DNA from: Coleophoma eucalyptorum
Taxonomy: Eukaryota > Ascomycota > Leotiomycetes > Helotiales > Dermateaceae
Reading direction: 5' to 3'
Length of the DNA stretch: 64,000 nt
Assembly: GCA_026120035.1 (NCBI GenBank)
Contig: JALRME010000001.1
Span: 62,001 to 126,000, forward strand
Shown one piece after another: positions 55,267 to 64,000 of this stretch. Every line of letters starts with the position of its first letter. The first letter of the stretch is position 1. The notes under the pieces are model-generated. The model had not been told where the DNA came from and did no database searches. It was given only the letters and a program-made list of their open reading frames with translations. A program made the translations under genes and the position numbers.

Positions 55267-58200
55267 ATGTCGGCTTCCTACAGCAGTAGCAGAAGTATCA
55301 ATGCCACTGCGAACAACACGCTGCCGCCCATGCTTCCTCATCCCTCGACCCTTCCAATCATGAGCCCAGTCGCCGGAGCACCCACGTCAAAGGCCGACCC
55401 CTCGAGCACGCAGCCTCATCCCCCATCCCAGTCCCAGGCCCACCCTCACTCCCAATCTCTCCAGCATCCACTCCCTCCTGCTGCACATCCACCAGGGCCG
55501 GTGCAAACACTGTCACAAGCTCAGTCCAATGATGCTACGGCTCCTCCTGCCAGGGCGGCATCCACTCGTCCCTCTGCTCCTCCACTCGATCAGATGAGAG
55601 CCTATCGTGCATGCCTCAATTGCCGCAATCGCAAAAGCAAGTGTGACTTAGACTTCAACAATGGTCGCCCTGTGAGTTTATTCAACAGTTCCTTTCTTGT
55701 CTTCTTCTGCATTTGCCCAAACTCAATAGCGTGCGCGTGCAATATCATGCCTCTTGTTGTGGGGTTGTGCCAGTGCACATCTTTCCTAACTCGTCTTCTG
55801 TTATTTTGGGTTCGTTGAGGTTGCAACTTGTTATCATCTTGAGTTCCCAGAGGCTCGCAGCGGGATGTTGCATTGGTATCCTATTCGAAGTTTGACTTAA
55901 TATACGAATGCTGCACTGTGGTCTTATTTCCTTTGGTGGAAGTCCACTCCCCAGCTGGATTTCGGATCCGGGTGGCGTGTCACCAATTTCGTAGCATTCA
56001 CAATTAATTTCAATCAAGACTTTTACAATCCATTCAAATTCAAACACTAACCCCAAGTCCAGCCCTGCAGGAGATGTCAAAGGGAAGCACGTGATTGTGT
56101 TCTAGGTGAGAGTCATCGGGGTGGACGACGAGTAAGAAAGAAACCAAAGCTTGAGGATACGCCAACAACACCAGGGACGGCAACCCCTCCACCAAAGAAC
56201 ACAGAGTTCGCAACTCCAAATAGTAGTGCTCCGTCTTACAATTCTGGTGGCGACTACCCTGCGCCGCCGCCGCCGCAGCAACAGCCTCAACAACCAACAC
56301 AAGCGGTAGGGAATTTTCATAACAAGTACGACACTCGCAATGAGGCCTTGGCGTGGCAAAATCATACCTCGACACCTGGATCAAATCCTGAACTATCGAG
56401 TCTACGGCATAATGAACAAGTGCATGTAAGCTAATCATAAATCCAAAACGTCCTGAGTGTTGGGGCCATGTCTTGCAAGTACTGATTGCAAACAGATCCC
56501 TGGTCAACTAACAAGTCCTGCAAATACTTCAGGAAGCCCATATCAGAACCATCAGGTTTCAAGAAGTGAAAACACATCAAAGCCTGTTCATGAAAATATA
56601 GCTTCAGCGGACCTCCAAAATCCATCTGATGCTCTTGAAATACTTGCTCACGTAGCTGATCGGGCTGACGATGGCGATTCTGATCGAAGTGACCTAAATC
56701 AAATCAACGGTCCTCCTCAGATATCCAGACCTCCGCCAGCTCTGAGGGAGCCAGGCTCCATAGATATGGTCGATCAGTTCCATTACCCGCCAATGGCCAA
56801 CGGGTTAATTGGTGCCGAAACCGTTTATCAACTGTTCATCAAGTAAGTATCTCGAATGACTCTTCTAGAGGTTTTCTGACATTATCATCAGCTATGAAGA
56901 GTTTTTCCATCCTTATTTCCCCATCATTCCCCGAGAGACTTTTGACCGATCAAGACTTACATGGCTGTCGCGTGCGGAACCACATCTCTTTTCTGCGGTA
57001 CTTACAATAGCCTCGAAAGATAATGAGCAGCTGCACCAGGTCTGTTACGAGCACATGAAGCAGCTTATATCAATGATAATGGCAGGAGCTGAAGCAGATG
57101 TTGAAGCAGTGGAGGCACTATTGCTGCTGTCACAATGGGTTTCTCATCGCCCTCAACAACAAATTGCTGTTGGCCGAGGAGAAGAGGACAGGACTGCATG
57201 GATGTATATAGGAACAGCGCTTCGGCTTGCTTACTTCCTTGGACTTGATCGTACAGCCTTCAAGAGTGATTCGGCTGAACCGCCAGCACGGTTCAATAGG
57301 AAGCGACTAGTGTGGGCTGCCTGTTATATTTGTGATCGTCAGGTTTCCGTCAGGCTTGGGAAAGGATTCTGGTCGAGAGGACCGGGGCCTCTGTCTGGCT
57401 TGAAATCTAGCGACTTTCCGGCTTTACAACCTCGAGGACCAAACCAAGACAACTGGGCTCTGATATTTCAAGCCAATCTGGAACTGACTCAAATATTTTC
57501 CAATGTCCATGACATCCTTTATGCTTCAAAGGGGCATGGCTGGAAGGAAATGCTGGAAGGACGTTATGCCAAGTACTTAGATGATTTCCGCACCAGTATT
57601 CGGAGCTGGAACGATGTCTGGGGAACTTTGATTTGTAAGTACTCAAACATCTGAATTGTGAACAAAGCTAATTTTGCAGGCTCTGCACGACTGAAGGCCA
57701 GTTTGATGTTGACATATGATTATCTCCGGCTTTATGTTAATGCTTTTGCCTATCAAGCAACCATCTCCCGTGCCTTGATATATCAACGAGATAGTCAGCA
57801 CACAGCGAATCGCCCAATGCCTCTGATCAATTCAACCGCACCAGATGCGAGATTCATCTATGAGGCACTCGATGCGGCAAAGTCTCTTCTGTCTACTTTC
57901 AACAACTTTGTAGACCCAGAGACTTTACGATATATGCCCTCCTCCTATTATCTTTACATCATTTATTCCGCAGTATTCCTCTACAAAGTATGTTGACACA
58001 GTTGCCTTAAGGCTCACTCACTAACGGCGTCCCAGGCACGGTCAACAACAACCATGACCGAAGAGGAACGAACTGGTGTGCGCCGAATGATCAATCAAAC
58101 CATCGATCGTTTGCAGAAGGCCTCTGCTGGAGCTAATCATATGGGAACACGATACGCACGTCTCATACAGATGCTCTGGCGCAAGTCGCCCAAAGGAAGC

Positions 58201-58554
58201 AAGAACAATGGCGACAATGTGCCTCAGCAAACCATTGATAGCCGACTTCAAGATCCCAATCGGATGGGCGTAGTGCCTAACCTCCCCACGGTCTACGATC
58301 CAAATTCAGGCTTCAACATGGGCATGAAAGGGGTTGCACCAACAAACGCTCCAAACGGTACTTTCTCGTGGTTGGACCTGGGAGCTACCTGGAACTTTGC
58401 AACGCAGGGCCATACCGGCAACAGTGTGAGCGGGGGTAGTGCGGGCGAGATGGATGACATGATGGGGGTTGATACGGGAATGAGTCCTTTCGACATGGGG
58501 CTATTGACGGACTACAAGCTCCTGGATGGGGATAATCCGAACTTCATATTTTAG
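55267..58554 (+). CDS. Zn2Cys6 transcription factor with fungal_trans domain
   Basis: An 894-residue protein from exons 55267-55671, 56063-56425, 56496-56842, 56892-57634, 57680-57987 and 58036-58554 (introns 391, 70, 49, 45 and 48 nt). The zinc cluster, residues 116-148, has spacing C-x2-C-x6-C-x10-C-x2-C-x6-C, preceded by Pro/Gln/His-rich sequence and followed by the basic GGRRVRKKPK. The fungal transcription-factor homology region runs from NYEEFFHPYFPIIP through ERTG-containing helices, with AALRLAYFLGLD-like (TALRLAYFLGLD) and KRLVWAACYICDRQ. Such proteins bind CGG half-sites. The target pathway is unknown; a distant likeness to Aro80-type regulators is possible. Intron 1 splits the zinc cluster. 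The ATG at 55267 is the first in frame. Confidence 0.9.
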
Positions 58555-59467
58555 GCTTGCGTGGTTTATGGTGGAAACCTTTGGAACGAGCACGGTGTTG
58601 GAGGACCGATCTGAAATTCAGAGGCGCTTTGATGGCTGCGAACAGCTGATGGATATAATCTAATGATTCCTCGGGAGAGGAGGGTGTAGGCGAACTAAAA
58701 TAGGCTCATCAAGGGAGCAAGCTAGCACAGGAAGCAAACGCTCCAAAATACCTGATTATGCGCTGAGCTCGGTCGGGATCTTTAGCTTCAATTACGCAAA
58801 GCTGGGGCACGTATGCAGCCATCTCCTCATGGCACGATCAAACCCCCACATTGTGAAGCAGCTGCAGAATCGTGAAGGCCGTCAAAAGCCGACTAGCCCG
58901 TAGAAAGGAAGCTTCCCCATGTCACCCCGCAAACCCCACCAGCCATCGGTGCTCCTTCAAACGCCGGTTGGATCCCCATTGCCAGAGAGAAGGGAAATTT
59001 CCCCCTTCTGCAACGCATCAGGGTGTCGACTCTCCGTCCTGATTGACGCTTTGTGGCCGGCCAATCTCTCAGCCGGCACCTGACCTGGAGATGCGATTTC
59101 CTTGCGGTTCGTAGGCCTTGACATTCACCGACCTCGCTCCCCTCCCCACGGCGGGGTAGAGCTTGTTTGCACTATAGCTGGCTAACCATTAGGCGTTTGA
59201 GGCCTATTTTACTTTCTATCCTCCACCTTCTGTTTTCTTTCCTCTCTCTCACCACTCTCAATTGACCCCTCCGCCCGTCTTATAGACTTGTAACCCCCAT
59301 TGACGTCTGCTTCGCCATCAGTGTGTTTGACTCATTCATCATCCGCAACATCCATTCTCAAGCCTGCCACAGACGCCGGGTTGAAATCCTGTTAATCGCG
59401 AGCCAAAACTCCCTGGGGCGCTCAATTCAGAATACAATCACCGGAGAAATTTTCTAAGCAGCTCAAG
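58555..59467. other. Intergenic before the D-2-hydroxyacid dehydrogenase
   Basis: The 3' flank of the Zn2Cys6 gene and a pyrimidine-rich promoter and leader (59210-59350) of the dehydrogenase. No coding frame or repeat recognised. Confidence 0.5.
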
Positions 59468-60701
59468 ATGTCTAAACCCGCCTGTTTGCTCATCGGAGGG
59501 ATCACTCACGCGCAAAAGGAGTGGGAAGAATGTGCGAGCTTTGCAACACTAAAGGTTCGTGACCACTGCAGCGTCGAAGATCCGAGATCTTCCTAGATTT
59601 GAGACGATGAACAGAGGGCTGATATCGAATATAGAAATTTGAAGGGAAGACGCGACCAGAGTTCCTCAAGGATTGCTCGAGTGGGAAACTCGATGACGTG
59701 GTTGCCATTTACCGAAGCAACGAATCAACATCCGTAAGTCCTCTTCCCCCGGGGAAGCTTTGGAGAATACCAGCCAGCTAACACTCCTCATACAGCTGAC
59801 TGGCCCTTTTGATGCTGAGCTCGTCTCTGCACTGCCCAGTAGCATGAAATACATTGTGCACAATGGCGCCGGCTACGACAACATCGACGTCGCCGCATGC
59901 ACTAAGAAAGGAATCCAAGTCGCACACACGCCCAAAGCCGTCAATGCTGCCACTGCCGACATAGCTATTTTCCTGATGCTCGGAGCCTTGCGAAGGATCC
60001 ATAGCCCTTACTCAGCCGTCCGTGCAAAGAAATGGAGAGGACCAAACTTCCAGCTCGGGTATGATCCGCAGGCAAAGGTCCTTGGAATCTTAGGCATGGG
60101 AGGCATTGGAAGAGAGGTTGCAAAGAGAGGTGCGGCGTTTGGTATGGAAATTCATTATCATAACCGCACGCGCCTCGCGCCGGAGTTGGAGGGCGGTGCG
60201 AAATACGTCTCTTTCGAGGAACTGCTCTCTGGTAGTGACGTGCTTTCATTGAACCTGTCATTGAACAACAAGACTAAGGGTATCATTGGCGCCAAGGAGT
60301 TCGAGTCGATGAAAGACGGCATTGTCATTGTGAATACAGCACGAGGAAAGCTAATCGATGAATCTGCACTCGTGAAGGCACTTGAAAGTGGAAAGGTCTT
60401 CTCAGCTGGCTTGGATGTTTATGAGGAAGAGCCCGAGATTCACCCTGGACTCATCGACAATCCAAACGTCGTTCTCCTGCCACATATCGGAACTGGTACA
60501 TTTGAGACACAGGTATTTCTTCCTCTTGCTCTTCGTTTCAACGCAAGTAGTTCGAACCAAGCACAACGACTAACCGCCAAATAGAAAAACATGGAACTCC
60601 TCGTCCTCGAGAACATGAAGAGCGCCATTGAGAAAGGTGCACTGATCACACAGGTACCTGAACAGAGTGGTAAGATCCCGTCCAGTACTGCCCGCGCGTG
60701 A
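59468..60701 (+). CDS. D-isomer-specific 2-hydroxyacid dehydrogenase (glyoxylate/hydroxypyruvate reductase type)
   Basis: A 339-residue protein from exons 59468-59554, 59635-59733, 59796-60512 and 60585-60701 (introns 80, 62 and 72 nt). Features in order: the N-terminal catalytic-domain half (LTGPFDAELV, NGAGYDNIDV), the NAD loop GILGMGGIGREVAKRG, and the catalytic Arg in NTARGKLID, Glu in DVYEEEPEI and His in LLPHIGTGTFET. The family reduces 2-keto acids such as glyoxylate or hydroxypyruvate with NAD(P)H. Intron 1 has an unusual donor (GTTCGT), accepted because it joins ATLK to KFEGKTRPEF as in relatives. No organelle signal is visible, though the tail is short (QSGKIPSSTARA). Confidence 0.91.
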
Positions 60702-61976
60702 AATTAAACGGCTACGGCGCATGTGAAGATAGAACTTTTCAAAGGCTGATTCTGTGTAGCGTAGACTTCTCGAGTCGTCTTTAGATCTCCCCTACCTTTC
60801 TTCCAGGGAGCGGGCAGAGTCTATGAGACTGGCATCTTGTCCTTGGATGAATGACGACAAGGAATTTCCTCCTCTACCCTGCCCTATGCGAGGCGAGCAG
60901 GAACAACGTTTGACTTGCCAAAACAGGGACAAGCTTCTCATCCGAGGATGCCATTAAATGAGAAGCAGCAACCACGGGGGCATGAATCAGAAGTTAAGGA
61001 CAGTAGCGTAATAATCAGGATGATGATATTGTACGAACTTTAGATATCTAGAATTATATACATACACAAAAGAGTATTGGAACTGAAGCATTATCAATAC
61101 AATTATCTATCGCGGTACGAAATTGGCCTTTGTTGCACACAGTATATTGATGCCGCATGAACCTAATGTGACAAGAAAAGTTACAAATCTCTGCTCCGTC
61201 AGAAGTCTCGTCACCTGGGCTAACTTCCTCGTCCACGATGAAAGGAACAAGTAAATTCGGCAACTTTGGGTGCGAGTCGACTTGGCCACCTGGGGGAGAA
61301 GAAGGGGGGGGGGGAGGGTCAAACCAAGATTGAGCCGTTTCTGGCGTATGCCGCAAACGGCTAATTGAAAAAAAAAAGAAAAGAAGAAAAAAAATAACAC
61401 TAAGTCAGAGGTCATGTGTACCATCGTCATCAGAGGAAGAATATGCGAGACTTAAATTAAGCTTTGGTATGGTGGTAGGGGAGGGGAGGGAGGCTTGAAG
61501 GATAAGTTCTCTGCAATTTAGCAGAGTTGTATATTTGAAGCGCATAGCGTGCAAGATGTGATATAGTAAATGTTTTTTTTTTTTTTTTTGAGATCAGTCT
61601 TTTTGTGAGCTTAATAGCGGTTGGGGGGGAACCGGGGCCGGGGGAGGGGTAGCCTTTTTTTTTCTCTCTTTAGGTTACTTAACGCTCAAACCCCCCCGTA
61701 CGTGCATGCATATACATACGTGGAGATGAAGAACAACAATTTGTATATCAAATTGCAGACAGTCAAGGGGGATATATTTCGTAGTGAAGGGTATAGTATT
61801 TCCAAATACTTTCGAAAAGGAGAGCCGACAGAAACGCCAGGACAAAGTAACAGATAAATACAAGCCCCCAAACCTACATGCAGACCACCCCTTTTACCCC
61901 CCCCCCCTGGTTGCAGTCAACAATCTATGCAAATATCTACAGATCTACCAGTATCTCAACTTGAAATGCAGCAATC
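60702..61976. other. Intergenic with many homopolymer tracts
   Basis: The 3' flanks of convergent genes. It contains a G-rich tract near 61297-61315, an A-rich tract near 61367-61393, a T17 run (61573-61589), G- and T-rich stretches near 61620-61670 and C runs near 61690 and 61897. No coding sequence. Confidence 0.6.
61573..61589. repeat. T17 homopolymer
   Basis: A run of seventeen T on the plus strand within a region rich in homopolymers, between convergent genes. Confidence 0.85.
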
Positions 61977-63828
61977 TCACTTCCGTCTCAGCTTAACCAT
62001 CATCTCCATAGCATAAATCCACTTCTTAGCAAACACTTCCTCCGTAAACCTCTGCGCGCTCTTGCGTGCTCGCTTCCGCATCGCTAATTTGTCTTCGAGC
62101 TGCAGCGCTTCTTGGAAGCCAATTGCAAATTCGGTTGCTGTTGTTGCATGGAAGCCTGTGTGGACTTTGTCAGTATGCTTCCTAGAATTTCTTCCAGGTG
62201 ACTAGAGAAGAAGTGGATCTTGGGATGGGAAAATACATACCCGTTCGTTCTCCATCGATTGGAATGACAATATCCCGCTTTGGTCCACCGCTATCATGAA
62301 CAACCAAGATCAATCCCGCTGCCTGATATTCCACAACGCCAATACCGAAATGCTCATTCCACATTCCATTGACCCCAACGCTAGCTCGTCGTAGCCAGTC
62401 CAAGATCTCGGGCCAGCTGGCATCCAGGTGGAATTCCACACTGTCCTTAATCTGCAGCTCGTTCGCAAGCAGTCTCAGCTCATAAACACGTTTCGAATCC
62501 CCGTCGTCGCGTACACTTCCGATCAAGACCAGCTTCGCACCTTTTGTAGCCGGTGTGCCGGTATCCATGAATTCCTTAAAGGCGTTCAGGATGAGCTTGT
62601 GGTTCTTCTCTGGGCGGAACTGAGCAATATATAGAAGTACTTTCTCCCGTGCCGACTCGCTGCTTTCTGAAACGTCGATTTCTTTCTCGAGCTCCTCTAC
62701 GGCTACTGGTGGGTACACGACAAATGCGCCGGGTTTCCTCAATTCCTTTCTCCATGGTCCCCAGAGCGAGGTGATGTGATCTAACGTCCAGTTGGAGTTG
62801 GTCATAACTACATCTATTGAGGCGCCGACCCAGGTGTACATCTTTGCAAAGAGCTGCCAGTACATCTTCTTGGCCGCGCCTTTTGCGCCTGCGCCCTTGC
62901 CTGCATTCACTCCTTGCTGTCCTGTTGGTGAGTCCGCGTCTAGTGAGCCTAGCATGTCCGTCGAGATGGTTGGGTAGTGTACATATGCGCCGGTAGGCAC
63001 GTCGGGAAATAGAAGCTTGCAGAATCCAAGTGCGAAGGCATATCCCATTGTGTCAACGAAGATGTCGGCTGGAAGGAGAGAGAAAGCATCATATGCGAGG
63101 AGGAGAGAACCTATAGATTGTCCGAGGAGGGTGAAGTGAGGCCAGGTGGAAGCCAGGACCCAATGTCTGGTAGTGAGGTAGAGGAAGGTAATAGTCGGGG
63201 GGTGCAGGTGGATGTTAAATCGGTTCTACGAATATTTATTTAGCAAGCGACGTGGTTAGAAGTGGAATACACATACCTCTACTCTCGAGAGAATCGCATT
63301 CTTGTCAACATCATGATCACCGGTATAGACAATGATTTTCGCATTCGGCCAGCGCTTCTGCGTGGCTCTGATAGCAGCCCAGAGAACTCTCTCTCCACCG
63401 CCACCGGCATTACTACCACAGAGTCAGTACAACCAACAAACCCCCAGGAAGGAGTAGGAAGCTCACCAGAACGGATGAAAGAAGCCCACAATGCCATCCC
63501 AAGCCATATCAGCGGCAAGTTGCCCATTGTCCACACCAGCGGCCAAAGCCTCGACGTTCTCCCACTCGTCGCTATCCCTCCTCTTCTCCTTCCAGGCAGC
63601 CTCATCCGTCTTGACGCGGTCGAGAATCTGCGCGCGCCGCCCGGCCGTCTTCTTGCGCAGGTAGAAGCCCACCGTCCTGCCCGCAGTACGAACGAGAGCC
63701 GGGCCTCCAAGAATAACGGTCAGTGGCATGACGCCGAGGAAGAGCGCAAATAGGATGGCAAAGACGTTGGGAGCCAGCCCGAAAATCGTATTGGTAGAGC
63801 CATCGGGAGCTGCACAAGTACCCGCCAT
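61977..63828 (-). CDS. ALG11: ALG11 GDP-Man:Man3GlcNAc2-PP-dolichol alpha-1,2-mannosyltransferase
   Basis: A 553-residue protein from exons 63467-63828, 63277-63412, 62241-63225 and 61977-62155 (introns 54, 51 and 85 nt). After an N-terminal membrane segment ([19 protein letters not shown]) come [20 protein letters not shown] (first join), [38 protein letters not shown] and the GT4 motif [16 protein letters not shown] (E-x7-E). Yeast Alg11 is 548 residues. The enzyme adds the fourth and fifth mannoses to the lipid-linked oligosaccharide on the cytosolic face of the ER for N-glycosylation. A Gly/Ala/Lys-rich loop ([13 protein letters not shown]) is inserted mid-protein. The ATG at 63828 gives the expected short pre-membrane tail. 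Confidence 0.95.
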
Positions 63829-64000
63829 AGTGAAGGAGGGAAGATTGCTATGCACGAGATAGCAAAAAGCTGGAAGCTGGTGCAAAACAGGAAACAGACC
63901 ACGAAAGAGGGTTGAAATAAGGTGGGTAAGGGCCTCGTAGCCGGAGCCGCACGGTAGCCTTGTGCACTGTGTTCACTTCCACCTCTCACCTGAACACGAT

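Noticed and set aside
1..64000. tRNA and rRNA genes, CRISPR arrays, bacterial operons
   Set aside because: I looked by eye for T-loop-like ggttcga/ggttcaa contexts with partner stems and found none. Gene structure is eukaryotic, so prokaryotic features do not apply.

Overview
The window is nuclear DNA of a filamentous ascomycete (Pezizomycotina). Leotiomycetes is a guess from general protein flavour only. The signs are short GT-AG introns (mostly 45-95 nt) with CTAAC-like branch sites, a CYS-3/MetR bZIP factor, a Zn2Cys6 regulator, an RTA1-family membrane protein and a fungal PDR-type ABC transporter. I rebuilt 22 protein genes by splicing the reading frames. In every multi-exon model the exon lengths sum to a multiple of three and the joins restore family motifs. 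I found no tRNA, rRNA or CRISPR, and no biosynthetic gene cluster.

Layout. 0.7-9.6 kb: a GNAT acetyltransferase, an RTA1-like membrane protein, a second GNAT, a Ysc84-domain protein and a Frag1/DRAM/Sfk1 membrane protein. 10.2-19.4 kb: the kinetochore protein Chl4/CENP-N head to head with the sulfur regulator cys-3, then a short-chain dehydrogenase and a CSC1/TMEM63 channel. 19.4-27.6 kb: an 8.2-kb tract with no recognisable gene. It is visibly AT-rich from about 22 kb and holds short repeats and a pair of decayed LTR-like segments. 27.6-35.9 kb: three genes in one orientation, namely a PDR transporter, a nitrilase and a beta-carbonic anhydrase. 36.8-45.6 kb: an S9 peptidase, a secreted GH76 mannanase-like enzyme, a divergent pyrroline-5-carboxylate reductase and an ascorbate-oxidase-type multicopper oxidase. 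47.2-54.0 kb: a low-complexity protein head to head with MLH3, then a sugar transporter. 55.3-63.8 kb: a Zn2Cys6 factor, a D-2-hydroxyacid dehydrogenase and ALG11.

Most genes are independent housekeeping or accessory genes. The only grouping that suggests a shared job is PDR transporter, nitrilase and carbonic anhydrase, and that is inference.

I found no clearly new multi-gene system. The points most worth a second look are the decayed LTR-like pair in the gene desert, an MLH3 whose ATPase has lost its catalytic glutamate while the endonuclease motif is intact, a beta-carbonic anhydrase with Ile in place of the active-site Arg, a P5C reductase with altered cofactor and substrate motifs, and unusually long or oddly placed introns in two regulators and the channel gene.
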